Shown here piece by piece: positions 38,062-50,785 of a stretch of 64,000 nt of DNA (the stretch's first letter is position 1; the number at the start of each line of letters is the position of its first letter). The position numbers and the translations under genes were made by a program. Source of the stretch: Sitta carolinensis (Eukaryota > Chordata > Aves > Passeriformes > Sittidae); NCBI GenBank assembly GCA_032173965.1, contig CM063294.1, forward strand, positions 5,750,452 to 5,814,451. The letters are read 5' to 3'. Below the pieces are notes generated by a model that made no database searches, had not been told where the DNA came from, and was given only the letters and a program-made list of their open reading frames with translations.

Positions 38062-40310
38062 CTACTTGTAAAATGAAAATTGCCCACAAATAATGAGGAA
38101 ATGACTCCACAGTCAGAGCAGTGGGAAAACAGATGGGGGCACCGACACGGGAGAATTGGTGCAAGCCCTTCCTTCATCCTGCAGAAGGATGTGAGATGCA
38201 GACACAGCAGGTAGCTCTGCCCTGATATCCTGCAGGGAACGGCTCTTCCTGCACAGACGAAGCAAAGCTCACCAGAGGAGCAACACAACCCTGGATGCTG
38301 AGCAGGACATCCCCCAGCCTTCCCTGCTCACGGCAGAGTGCCAGTGCAGGGGCTGGGAGAGAGGACATTCCCTGCCAGCCACCCTGCCCAAGGACACAGC
38401 ACTGCTGCCCCAGCAGCTGCAGACCAGGCAGAACCCCCCACTGCTGGAACACAGGCATTTCTTACCCTGCACAAGGTGTGCTGGCACAACAGCCCCACAG
38501 TGACCCGACCCGTCAGGACCGGTTTAGCTTCCTTAACGTTAACAGCAACACTAATGGCTTGGCCCTACAAACCCAAGGAATTTCTGGAAAATGGACTTGA
38601 CTGGAAATGATATTTCATTAACAGATTTCAGTTGAATGGAGTTGCACCAATCCTGATGCTTTAATATAGTATTTTAAAAAAATAAAAATATTAACTACTA
38701 TTAAAATTATCTTTTTTTCTTAGTTCTACTCTTAGAATCTTTAAAGTTGATGAGTTTAAATTTAGAAAATATTCATTTTAAGACTGTAAACAAAATCTTT
38801 GGTTTATGCAGCAAAAGGGTAAACATATCTATTTAAACAAACATCTGGACAAACAGGTGCTTCCTCATTCAATATCCTATTAATAATTCCACTTTCTTCT
38901 CTTTCCTGCTGGTGCCAAACGATTTGTGAGGGATTTAAATCACAGTGGTATAAAGTGTCACCTGCTGATATCAACTTAACATATTTGAAATATCCAAGGC
39001 ATCCCAGTCTGTGGTGTGTCTGGAGCTAAAGTTCTGTCCAGTACTGTGACCTAATTTCAGTCAATGTTGGAAAGACCTCAGATCAATACCTGAGTAATGC
39101 AGAGATGGATCCATCATTTAGCAGGGGACACTTTGTCATTTCAGTCACAGTCTGGTCTCCAAGTTTCATTCAGTTTGCTTTGGATTGCTTGAAGGGGTGA
39201 GTTTGTTGTTTTGAATTTTGTTTTGCTTAGTGATACTTTTACTTTTAAGGCAGAAAATCACAAATACAGCACCTAAAAAAGCATAATTTTTATTTAAAAA
39301 GTACCAGTAAGAATAGCAAAATTGGATGCAAAACCCCAGCAAACTGGAAACATAGCATGGTCCTCCAAAAGAGAAAGAATGGGAAATGGATGAAAAATCC
39401 CTGTAGTGTATTCTTTAAATGGCAAGACACAGTGGAGTCTGTTAGGTGTCTTCTGAACATTCTCCTTTTCCACAGAAAAATTATTAAGATATTTGTCTTT
39501 CTAGGGCAACCTGCTCAATTTTGACATCACTAATGATGCCAAAAACCTCACAAAATTCATAGAAACACAAGAGGATAAATAAAAGTAGGTCTTAGAATGC
39601 CTGGATTTCACATACCACATGCTGCTTGTGGCTGTCTGAAATACTGACTGCAGGAGGATTTACAGAATTGCTCATGAAGTTGCAGAATAAATTCAGAAAG
39701 CAGAGAAGACAGGAACAAAGAAATAAAAAGAATTAGAGTGCTGCTGAAAGGAAGATGGAACTGTTAAATGCAGTTACTGAAAATGAAAAACAGCTGAATG
39801 TGTCAGATTCCAGAGAGCTACATTTTATAATACACCTTAAATAATCAGATATTCTTACCAGAAGGAGTGTTGTATTGGATGTACTTTGATGAGAACCAGC
39901 TAAGCTTTCTCCTGAAAGAAGATGAAATGAAAATTATGTCAGGAAAAGGAAAAGGCAGCTTGAAAATTCCCTGTCAAAACAGAAATTATTTAGATTGTTT
40001 ATGTAGCATTAATATGGATTCATTCAGGAATAAGTATTCTCAGTTATAACAATGCAACATAATATTCTTTTTAATAACAGTCTTATTCTGGAAAAGGTTT
40101 TTTCACCAAGGCCATGTTAAGACAGACATTTTCACAAGTGTAGAACAGCTATTGTACCTGCTTATTTACTATCTCTACTACAGTGTCTGGCATTCCAGCT
40201 GTGGGCAGAGAGGATTTTGTGACACTACTACAGAGACATAAGAAGGCACAAACCCAAATTCTTTAAAAATTCTTTAGAATTTAGTTAGAGACTTTAGATG
40301 AGAACTAAAG

Positions 40311-40324
40311 GGGGGGGGGGGGGG
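40311..40324 (+). repeat. Poly-G, 14 bases
   Basis: Fourteen consecutive G in AT-rich surroundings, 200 bp before the CpG-rich block. Such runs are length-unstable and prone to sequencing error. Confidence 0.9.
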
Positions 40325-40519
40325 AAGTGGAAATCACTGGAACTAAAAATAAGCCTGACAAGGATTTCCATTTCTGTTCTAAACCCAAACGGTTAGTTCA
40401 AAATAATTCCGTGTTAATGCAGGTAAGAGTTCATGACCCTGGCTCTAGCAGTTTGAGTGACTATGCAATAACATTTAACACTTTTTCTGTCAACCTGCAA
40501 TTAGGAAGTCCCATGGAGC

Positions 40520-41045
40520 AATCAAGCGTTTGGCAAGGTGTGCTGGTGTGTTCGAGCACACCTTCCGACGAACCTACCAGAACTGGGACCTCTTTCTCCC
40601 GGCACTTGCTCCGAGGGGAGGCAGAGGCATGAGGCCGGTTCACACCCCTCAGCAATTGCCCTTTTGTCCCGTGTCCGTCGGCGGGCAGCAGCTTTCCTCG
40701 AGGGCTGGCGCTGCTGTTTTGTCACGCCGAGGTGTTGGATGAAGGCACTAATGGGCACTAACAGGGCATTAGGGCAGGGTGGGAGGCTGCCCCGTGCCCC
40801 CAGCACCGCGGGGCGAGCCCCCGTGCCCGGGCAGAGCTCCTGCTCTGCGCCGAGGCTCGCCCTCGTCCACAGAGGGACAGCGGAGCAATTCCCAGCTTTT
40901 TCACAGAGGAACGAGTAACAGCTGTCAGTTACGGGTTTTTTTCCGTCAGTAACCGGGGGCTCCTGAAGTCCATCCTCTGTGACTAATTGGCCGCTTTTCA
41001 CACCTTCGTGCGAGTCACCGGGACACGCGCCAGGACTCGCAGACT
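40520..41045. promoter_or_regulatory. CpG-island-like block
   Basis: This is the only strongly CpG-rich segment in the window. A hand count gives about 37 CpG dinucleotides in roughly 525 bp at about 58 % G+C. That is an observed/expected ratio near 0.8, above the classical thresholds of 0.6 and 50 %. It contains GTGTCCGTCGGCGGGC, CACCGCGGGGCGAG and ACACGCGCCAGG. ORFs on both strands (126 codons plus, 159 codons minus) follow from the composition. A consensus donor CAG|GTAAGA lies just upstream at 40,420 on the plus strand. In vertebrates such islands usually mark promoters or CpG-rich enhancers. No TATA box or recognised first exon is visible, so the transcript, if any, could be a non-coding RNA. 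Confidence 0.6.
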
Positions 41046-42854
41046 CTCATCCCAACCACCTGTTAGGCTTTCACATTGGATTTCTACTAATTCTCTTCCC
41101 TGATTCAAGCCATCATTACTGATTAGACAAAAGAAACACAGCCACTGGTCTCTCACGAGTGCCTTTCTCCTGTACACAAAAAGATGGAATTTAAGATCAA
41201 GATAGATGGGGCTATTATAGTTGTTGACATTGCTTCTGTTGTGGAGCCCTTCCACGTCCCAGTGCTACATTATACTGTACTGAACAGAAACAGTGACACA
41301 TTTACCACTTGACAATCACCTTATTTTCGTATACCGTGGTATTAAGCAGCCAGGGGTGCTATCCATTAAATTGCACGGTTATACAACAGGGAAGGTGCAT
41401 GCATTGAAGGAAATGAAGTATCCCTCCAGTTTGTGATGGCAGCTGGCTTTTGTTACCACTGCAGAAACCAAGACACCGGAGTACAGGGACTTACACTGAG
41501 AACCCTTTGCTGAAATTCAAAGTCAAAAAGGTTCCTGCCATGGAAACAGTGTTTCTGAGCCCATTAAAGAAACTTCAAAGGAAATATTCCTTAGATTCCC
41601 ACTATTGACACAGGCTCAACTCACACTCCTAAATGCAAACTGAAGAACCTCTAGCTCTACCTGTTCCGTGCAGCATCTGTAGCATTCAGAACTAGTCTAC
41701 ATTTTATTACCTGGTACCAGCAGGAGTGGCGTTTTTTTAGCCAGTTCTGGGAAAAGGGTTAGGGTGCGAAAGCTTCGTGATAATGTATTTATTTGCAAAC
41801 ACTTGGTGTAAAAAAGTTTCTGTAGCCTTTACAAGTTTTCAAAATTACGAAACACAAAGCCCTAGCTGAATCAGTAATGAAAATGCAGCCTTAGTGCATT
41901 GAGAACACAATAATTACAAAGGAGCTGTTACCTGAGGTATCATTCACACCTCAACTTTCAGATAAAAGCTCTCCAGAAAAGATGAGAATGTCTATACTTC
42001 ACTAATATACTGTTAAATTCAGAATTGTAGAATTGTTTTCACTGTCCCAGTATAAAAGCAAGTAATTTGAATTAATCAAGAAAAGACATAAAACCCTCCA
42101 GAAACTAATACATATATCATAAGCATCCTACATTACCATCGTGACTTAAACAATATTAAGATAAGGATAGTCGTTGAAAAGATGAGGTTAAGTGTGGTAT
42201 GTCTTTCCCTAAATGATCACTCCATCTCTGAAAAAGAAATTCAGTCTTTAGAAAGCATTTTGTTCTATTAGATTCTTTTGGACACATGTCAGACGTTTGG
42301 GTAGAAGTGGATACCACAAAAGATCAGTGTTTCTTTTAACACACAAGTTAAAAAAAATAGATTATTTTATTCAAGTGCAATGTAATTATTTTTTAAATCT
42401 GTTGAAGCAGAGAAATTACTATTGTTTGTACTGGAGTTAAAAATGACAGGAAAGCTTCTGTGCAGCTTCAGTGGGGTGGAATGCACTCAAAGAATTGAGA
42501 AAATCTGAAACACTTGGTAGCTTCAGATTTCTAATAGCTGCACGTATACTGTAATTAGAACCTAAACTAAAAGTGATATATACATGAAAATAAAGCATGG
42601 CACGCACAAGAAATGAAATTTGTGATATGATGAGCTTTACAGTCATTGATTCTTTTCTAACAAATGAGTACTAAAAGCCACACCATCCCTTCTGAAGATG
42701 TAGCTAGCTAGCTGGCTCACCCAATTCCAAAATATTAACACACTTCTCCCAGGATCCCTACAACATGGCCTGCCTCTCAGACAAACCTGCAGAAAGATGA
42801 GGGCTTTCCAGTGGTCCTTGGAAACATGGCAGAGAGACAGGGTGGGCTTGGTCA

Positions 42855-42900
42855 GGGGGTGCAGGGAGGGCCATTGGGGGTGTCAGGGGGTGTGCAAGGG
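42855..42900 (+). other. G-quadruplex motif, six G tracts
   Basis: GGGGG-TGCA-GGG-A-GGG-CCATT-GGGGG gives four tracts with loops of 4, 1 and 5 nt. Two more tracts follow (TGTCA-GGGGG and TGTGCAA-GGG). The extra tracts allow alternative folds. Plus strand; predicted only. Confidence 0.65.
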
Positions 42901-43858
42901 AATGGTCCCTAAACTCTCTGCTTAGAAGAGACCCAGCTCTTCTAGTGCCTCCCCATATATTGTGCCCCAAATCCTTAACAATTTTAATATCATGAGTAAT
43001 ATTAATTCACCATGCCACCCTTACTACCTGCTGTCTTTCTGTACCTACTGCTGCCATTGAGTGACTCATTTCTAGCACTTTCTAAAAATTTATTACACAA
43101 ATAGTTATTGCATGGCTACAGAACACTTCCAGTCAAAATCATGATAAATTCTAAGTTAGACTTGGATTTGAGCCCCATTTCTCTACCAAGATATCATTTA
43201 TTTGTCTTATCTTCCCAACAACTAAAAGAATAAGTACAGCTGACAGTAGCACAGGACTAGGAAAAAATGTGTGGAAATATGACTTCTACAGGAAGTACCC
43301 AAAGCCCATTCACTCTCATGACTGTACTACAAAATGCAATTATGAAGGACAGCAGAAAAACTCCTGGTATCTCCCCATCTGAACTGAAACCTGCTCTGTA
43401 AGTAGCAGCATGTATTTCTTTCCCCCTCATTAAAAACAAAATGCCTATTACAGACACAAATACAAAACCTAGTAAAGTTAACCATCCAGTAATACTAGAA
43501 AATGGAATTTCAGCCAGCTAAACATGAGAAATTACAGCACTGGCCCAAGGTCCAGCAGTTTTACTGACACAGCATTACTCAATATTCTCAAGTGCCTACT
43601 GGGTTTGAGGAAAGCAGTAGGAAATGGAAGGAAAACATTTTTTAAAAAAATGTTTGAGATCAGTCATCAGCCTATATCTGAATGAGCTCTATTCTGAGTG
43701 AAATAATGTGGTACATGGGAATGGATCTCTATCTGCAGATGCCACTTAGCATTCTTCCAGCTGCTCATCACAGAGTGCCTCACCATTCAGGGCTGCACAT
43801 GTTCATCTTTCCTGATACCCCACAAAGCATCACAGCAATATTTTGCTTTCTTCCTTAC

Positions 43859-44135
43859 CTTTTGTTGCTTTTGCTTTCTCCTATCTACTCCTGGGTGAAG
43901 TTTGCACACATTGATGGGTTGCTTTGACATCAGACTGATCATCTTCAAAGATAAAAAATGACAGTACTCCTCATTTTCTCTGAAGCCACATTCCCTCACC
44001 CTCTCAGTGAATTCCAACTCATCAGCTGTTGTTCCCAATTTGTTCCATGTCTGGATACAGCCAGTTCTAGCTGCCTCCTCCAAGAAGTTCCAAGTCGCAT
44101 CAATCTTCTGTACTCTGTTTTTGAAGTGGGCTGAG
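43859..44135 (-). other. Candidate 277-nt exon or unexplained ORF, minus strand
   Basis: A minus-strand ORF of 146 codons (43,787-44,227) contains an internal segment with exon-like borders. Upstream is a long pyrimidine-rich tract ending CCAAAATAG. Downstream is the donor CAAAAG|GTAAGG. The segment would supply about 92 codons. It is rich in charged residues, with stretches such as KIDATWNFLEEAARTG and ADELEFTERVRECGF and a basic end, VDRRKQKQQK. I recognise no domain. It is long for a stop-free segment in this part of the window. It could be a coding exon, part of a decayed mobile element, or chance. Its entry phase (2) does not follow from the other candidates. Confidence 0.25.
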
Positions 44136-45073
44136 CTATTTTGGACAAGGAGGCAATGGAAGCAATGGCAGGGGAGGATCAGATGGGACAGATGCCACAT
44201 AATACAGCTCTGCTTTGGGATGGCCACGCCTGAAAAAAGGGAATGGACTCTTGACAGCAGAGAAGGACCTGACTAGGCCTAAAGAAAATGACCTCATGAA
44301 CTACACATTAAAATTCATCCCAAACTCATCTCTGGCATACAATTCACAGGATGTTTTGTTTCAGGATTGGTTTGGGGTTTTGTTCTAATTTGATTTGGTT
44401 TTTTTTTAACCATGTGAACTCTTCTTCCCAATTCTAAGTAAGATCAGGAGTAGGGAATATGTACTACGACCACAGGCAGACAGGATTAAACGTCTCTTGA
44501 ATCATGGTCTCAGTGAAGTCAGTGCCCCAAAGCAGGGCAATCTATTCCATATGTTCCTCAAGGCCAGGTATTTCAACATGCCCTGATTTCAACATTGGCT
44601 TGTCAATGCATCAGGCCTGAGCACCCCAAGCACAAGGCAACAATAAAAGTCAGCTTAAGAGCAGATCTGGCTGTCTTCTAGAAAGCAGACTGCAAACTGG
44701 TAGGAGAAGGAAGACTAACTGCTGCCAGCACTGGAGCAGGAATGCAGGTATCATTAATGGATCATCTGGATCATGACAATTCCTCCCAAAAATTGCACCC
44801 AGTTCCTGGGCCCTACATGCCTGGGGCTTCACAGGAAAGAATGTGAAAGTGATTTTACAAAGTGGCAGTTGAGTTCCGGCAAAGCTAAGGAGATCCTAGT
44901 GTGAGCATTCAGCAGATGATTTACAAATAAATGAAACCTGAACAATGCCAATTTTCAAAGATATATTTTCATAGAATATGGATTTCAGCATGTTCTCTGG
45001 AGTCCTGCTTTCACTCCTAGCACTACAGTGGTATGCATAATATTTCCATAGATTTGGTTTATTCTGTACTCAC

Positions 45074-45088
45074 CTTTACAAGAGACTT
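45074..45088 (-). other. Candidate 15-nt microexon, minus strand
   Basis: A very pyrimidine-rich acceptor (CTACCTTTACTTTCATGCCAG) is compacted here to its last bases TTTACTTTCATGCCAG. It is followed by 15 nt (AAGTCTCTTGTAAAG) and a strong donor, AAG|GTGAGT. In phase 0 it encodes KSLVK. Microexons of this size exist in neuronal genes, but so small a segment cannot be told from coincidence by sequence alone. Confidence 0.12.
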
Positions 45089-46971
45089 CTGGCATGAAAG
45101 TAAAGGTAGGCAATGTGGAGAGCTACTTTTCCATGTCAGACTGTCAGCACATCCAAGCAAAGACAGACACTAAAGCTGTTCTGAATGCAATTCAAAGGAT
45201 TCATTCACAACTATTTACCCATTTCTTGCTCTAGAAACCATCATGAAGTTTTCATTCCTCCTCAAAAATATGAACATAGAGATACAATACCTTAAGAATT
45301 AAGTACCAAACACATTAATGTTTACTGGATCTAGAAAAAATACTTTAAAGTTACTGGGTTTGCCTCTGTAGTATAAATGTTGCATATTTCTTAACTTAAT
45401 AAAGCTACAAAGGCTATTGCTGGTCACATCTTGAGATGTCTTAATAAATTCTCCAGAAAGAATTTCAATATTGTGAAGACTCAATGCTTCAATAATTAAC
45501 TACGTTATATTTTGGGCTTTTTAGCCTGATTTGAAAGAATCCTTTCACAAAATCAAAACATTTTTCTCAGTGTCTTGATATGTAAAAAGACTGAGCATTA
45601 TTTTGTTAAAAATTAGACTTTTAAATAATAGATGAAGTCAGGAACATCAAGAAAATTTTTTTCGACTCTTTGGTTATGAGAACCAATAGTGATAAAAATC
45701 AAACTTAAAATGTCAACACTTCAGTCTACTTCAAGACCCAACAGTTCTAACTGCACTGGTGTCATTGAGTCAGACTAATAAGATGAGTATACACACATTT
45801 AGTGTGCACTGTTGCATATTTGTTGGGGACTCATCATAGTAAAATAAATCCAATACAGCAATGGAAAAGGTTGTGTTATGACTCATAAATATTTATAAAT
45901 GAGGAAAACAGTAAAGTTGGGTTTGATGTTCAGGAAAGAAAAGATTTATTTTTCATGAATCCAATTCTTTAAGAGCTTCAGTGTGAAACATTTTTAATCT
46001 TTATATAAATGACCTTGATAAAATGAATAAATTGAGCAAGGCTATCACCTAGTGGTCAATGGGAGCAATATTTCATTTTTTCTTGTGAACTCTTATTTGC
46101 TGGGGAGGTGTTTTGGGGGCCTTTTTTCCCCTCTGTAGAGATCTGTCAAATACTGAATCTACACAGCAACATTACAGAAGTAGCAAATGAATACATTAAG
46201 AAACCCTCTTATGCCAACATTTTATTACTTGTAGTTTATTTTTTATGTCCAGTAGCTCTTTTAAATCATCTCAAAAAGTCCTATTAAATCCTAAATTTCA
46301 CTTAGTGTTGGGGTTTGTTTTTGTATTTTTCCTGAAGCAAACCTAAATGTCTACCTTAAAAGCCTATTCAGACATTTTCAAGAGCATGCAGCAGAGAGTT
46401 CAGGCAACACTCTTTTAACCATGATAAAGGCAAGAAAACACCAAGAAGGTATTTCTAGCAGATAGAAAACCTAAACTGAAGGGAAAAATCAAAGAGTCAT
46501 TCCTAAAATAACTAAATACAACAGGAAAGAATCAGTGCTAACTCACAGTGAAATAAGTCTGGGTGGTTTAGGGGTATAAAAGAAAGCAAGCACCCTAGAC
46601 AGGTGTGGGCTGCACAGGACCAGCACTGCAGGGCCCCGGGCTCAGGCTGAGCCCTGAGCAGCCTGGAGCCTGCACCAGCACTCTGGAGTGAGCCAGGGCA
46701 TCGCACACAGCCTGCAGGATTACCTATCGGGGCACGGGGCCGGAGCCTCAGCGGTTCAGCTGGACAATCAGCACGCTGTAATTATTTGTCACGCTGCAAG
46801 AGGAAATAGTTTTCCTTCTTAGAGGTTTCCTCCTTGTTTTTTGGCAGTTTTCTGTCTCAGCTGAGACCAAAAAGTGAGAGGGGGCAATTTTATCAGGTGG
46901 TATTGATGCTGTTTGTCTGCAAAGTATTTGGAAAAGTTATTCTAAACAGGCTTCACTGCTTTTTAAGCAAA

Positions 46972-47046
46972 CCCCCCCCCCCCCAAACCAAACCAATTAA
47001 ACAAAATCCAACACCAAACCAAAACCCGAGCTGTAACAAAAAAAAG
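46972..47046 (+). repeat. C13 run followed by A/C-rich tract
   Basis: Thirteen C (46,972-46,984), then about 60 bases dominated by A and C with AAACC-type units and a closing A run. Confidence 0.85.
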
Positions 47047-49501
47047 TTTCAGCTTAAAAATAAAGTTGTCAGTTTCCTGAAGTACCGGGAACAACATGAA
47101 AAGATTGGGCACATTAGTTCATCCATGTTTCTCAGTTCATGGATAATGATAAATCCCTTTTCTCCATGACACCCTACAGTCTATAGCAAGGAGTCACTCA
47201 ACATTACTTCCAGAAATAATACAGAAGTTGACCTGAAAGAGGGAAGAGTCAATTTATTTGAGAGACAAAATTAAAACATCTCCCCTTCAATCTGACCCAT
47301 GACATTTTTTTCCTCAAGCCCATCATTTTGTTTGTCTTGACACCTTTAAAGAGATCTTCAGTATTTTACCCGCAACCACCAGGGCACTGCAAGGGTGACA
47401 AATCCTGCCTGCACCGTGGCTGATTACAATTGGTGACCCCAGCCACAGCTTGTGCATCAAAGTACAGCCCTGATAAGGAGCAGCATGTCAGGGATCCCCA
47501 GTGAAATATGAAACTCCACACAGAAAGAGGGACAGAAATCAAAGGCAAGTCTCAAACACTGCTCTCAGCTTTCTACATGCTGCTGGTGATGCATGTGCTA
47601 TCAGTCTCAGTTTTCTAACAACAATTACTTGCCAAAAATACCACCAACACTGAGAATTTGCTTGTAGTGTATTTGTGTCCAGCCAGTTACCATGGCCAGG
47701 TCTTCCCCCTGCACATCACTGTGTTACAGGTACTCACAGTTGGTTGCTGGAATATTCAGAATGAACACACAAGGAATTTCCACATGAGCATATGAAGTGT
47801 TCATATGTGAATGTCACTTCAGATGTGAGACAATATTTCCTAAAAGTTTTCACAGCTGTGACTCATTCATGGTCTTCTTTCTCCAAGGTTACAACTGTTC
47901 CTGCTAAACCTCTCAAATATAGGATTTGAGAGCAGATCTGCTGGGATCACCCCATCCAAGGGAGTATCCTCCCTTACACTGACTGCATGAGTTGTAATGT
48001 CAGCATTATTTAAAGTAGTTGCAGTTTTATCATGAGTTAAGTCCCATCTAGAAAGAGAACGCCACAACTATGGCGTGTACCCAGTTTTTTGTTTCTAAAG
48101 TAAAAGTCTAAGCTGAAATTGAATTTCTCCTCTCTGATGGTATCTCTGATCATATCTGCAGGTGCTAATTGCTCTTTTAATAATACCAAAACTAACTACA
48201 TTAATGCTAACTATAGGAACATGGACTACTGCAACTTGTTACCAAGGTCCTGACATATAAAGAAATACTTTGTCCCCTTTTACTCCTCCAAATAAGACTG
48301 GTTAAAATCAGCACAATGTCCAGTTCCCTGAAGACTTTATTAACTCAGGCCTGCAGTATTAAATAAGTCAGGTACCAGATCAGACAAATTAATCAGTGGA
48401 GGATGCATTGTACAATCTCCGGTTCAACCTGGCTGTAATTATATTAAACTTAGAATTTAGGGGAAAAGCTTCAATCTTTAATGACGAATGCACTTTTTAA
48501 TTCACATGCCAGAAGTTAGCTGACAATGTACTGACTGTGGAAACACTTAAATAAGAAAAAAACAATTGTTGCACATTATTAGCATATTAGGCTGCTTGCA
48601 AGTTTGGGATTCCCAATGAATAAAATACATTGGAACACACCTGCAAATTTGATCTGTTTAGAACCTTGCTGCTTTATCTGCAGTTCAGCTCATGTAAATT
48701 ACACTTTCACTTGTGCTACCACATTTTTGAAGATAAATAGTTCAACACTGTCTCCTAGGAAAGTTTTGCTTCAAAACACTCATTTCCCACCCTTTGTCCT
48801 GACCACTTCACTGTCTAATGGAGCTGGGCTATTCCAGATCTAAATCTTTAATCATCTTTTCATTCACTCACATCCTTTACTCTAGGCACTCAAAAGATCA
48901 CTTTTGGAAGACTTTCAGTTAAGATGAACAATACAACTAACCATTCTTTAACAGCATGAAGCTGAGAAATGGAACAAGAACTTCTACAAGCCAAGCCCAA
49001 ATCCCAAACTAAGTGCAGCATCCTTCCTCTTTCAACTCTTCTCCCACTGTCAAATGTTAAATATCTTGGAGACAGACTCAGGGGAATTGACTGCATACTC
49101 AAACATATCGGAGGTTGCACTGACACCTGGAGTTCCACCCCAATCTTTGAGCAGGGGCTGCTGCAACAGAACACCCAGGAGTGAGTTCTGATTATGAACA
49201 TCCCCAATGACTGTCTCTGACAGTGCTCCCAAAACCTTGCAGTAGAAGGGATCTTTCCTATGTAATGTATGTAATGAATTTGAGCCAGAAATCATAACTG
49301 TCACTGAGGATAACAGGTCTTTGTAGATGAAATTTCCTAGTTTTTTAGTAGGTAGCAAAAAATTTTCATTCTAAAAGAACAGCTGTGCAAAAGAAATCTA
49401 GGTCATGAAGACTGCATTATTTTCTATAAAAGAAAATGTCAAAGGAATTTCTCCCTCTGTATAAGCAAATTTTTAGCATTTAAAAATTTCAATATGATAA
49501 A

Positions 49502-49526
49502 TAAATAGTTATTTAATAACTATTTA
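49502..49526. repeat. 25-bp perfect palindrome
   Basis: TAAATAGTTATT and AATAACTATTTA are exact reverse complements around a single central base. An AT-rich cruciform or hairpin is possible. No flanking element was found. Confidence 0.85.
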
Positions 49527-50674
49527 AAGCTTTCACTCTCCAAAAGAACAAAAAACATTGTTTACTGATTCTCCTCGCAGAAATATTTCCCTCTTTCTAA
49601 AATAAAATTTGATTAGAGTTGACAGAATTTTGTCAGGTACTGAAACTTTATCTGAACTTACACTTGAACCACATATGTTGAAAATCAGTATTTTTCAAGC
49701 ATTCTCCAACCAGGAGCAAACAGCATAGTAAGAATCTGGGCATCTCCCACCTCCCACTCTGTAGCAGGAGATGACAGCACATCCAAAATTAACTTGGCTT
49801 GTACTCAGTGTCCAAATACAAGATCCTTCATGTACTGCATGCACTGACTCAAATCAATGAATCAAAGTCTCCCTCAGCGTCAAAACAACTGTTCCTCTTG
49901 GCTAAATTCTGCAACAATTCTCACTGAAAATTTATTTTAACTATGTTGCTTCAAACCTAAGAGGCAAAATACACGAACACTCATTGTTATTGCCAAAGCA
50001 TTCCAGAAAGGGAACAAAGAACCCAAATATATCTGTTCAGCTCTGTCTCCAAAAGCCATGGGATTTGGATAGAAGATCATAATGCAAGGTTAAAGTTAAC
50101 AAATATTGATGAGAGATGCACTGTGATGTGACATCTGCTAGGGGCACAATTATAGAAGAACACAATTTCATCATTTTTTGGGGGAAGAAAAGACCTACAG
50201 GTGTTGAAATCCATAAATAATCTAGCTCTACAGTTTTATTATTGTCCCTGTCTCGCTTCTAGCTTCAGCAATCAGTACCTCAATTTTTATTAAAAATGAT
50301 AAAACAGTGCAGGCTCTGCATAGTCTTGAGAAGGCAATGACATGAGAAGCAGGATCTGTATTACACACATTTGTATGGATGGATTGGACCCAACAAATGA
50401 ATTAGCTCAATCCAGCTCTTCACAGCTAGCACAGAATCTTGTTTTGGATTAATTTTCAGGCAGGAGAACTGTTTCACTCAGAAGATGAAGTGTTTTGGAA
50501 TGAGTTTGAATGAGATAGTTAGAAACATCACATCTAATCTTTTTAAAAATCACACACATTTAAACTGCCACAGCCAAAGAGCCTGTTCACACTCTGCTTT
50601 CAACCACACCAGTTAAAAATCCAAGAGAAAAATATCATAAAAACCTTATCTGCTCTGTGATCTTCTGGGAACCG

Positions 50675-50785
50675 AATAATAATAATAATACTTAACAGTG
50701 ATATAGCATTTTACTTCTTCAAAGCACTGCATAATCATTAACTGAAAAAATAATCTGACAACAATAACTCATCTACCTCCCATCT
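50675..50785 (+). mobile_element. Ancient amniote retroposon relic (CR1/L2/MIR-type tail)
   Basis: It begins with (AAT)n and continues ACTTAACAGTGATATAGCAT, TTTACTTCTTCAAAGCACTG and CATAATCATTAACT. This follows the widespread old amniote repeat motif 'aataatactta-g-acttatatagcactttacatcttcaaagcactttacaaacattaact'. The trailing CTCATCTACCTCCC may match its 'ctgtgaggtag' part. I cannot decide between the named families from memory, and boundaries are approximate. Confidence 0.5.

Larger units (their letters stand above)
22717..40310. other. Long unique stretch, no gene recognised
   Basis: AT-rich DNA with small GC-richer islands near 24,240-24,350, 25,200-25,800, 31,540-31,740, 33,450-33,660, 34,280-34,460, 35,010-35,240 and 38,100-38,540. 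In these islands ORFs appear on both strands without domain similarity. Features inside that can be supported are listed separately: a possible exon, simple repeats, hairpins, a G-quadruplex motif and two conserved-element candidates. An ORF-dense patch at 30,726-31,288 remains unexplained. Confidence 0.5.
41046..50674. other. Unique DNA, no gene recognised
   Basis: Mostly AT-rich single-copy sequence. It includes a G-quadruplex motif (42,855-42,900), a 277-nt candidate exon (43,859-44,135), a C13 run with A/C tract (46,972-47,046), and a 25-bp palindrome (49,502-49,526). A GC-richer patch lies at 46,600-46,760. Confidence 0.5.

Noticed and set aside
40522..41001. Overlapping plus (126-codon) and minus (159-codon) ORFs in the CpG-rich block
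   Set aside because: High G+C removes stop codons on both strands. Neither ORF shows a domain or splice context.
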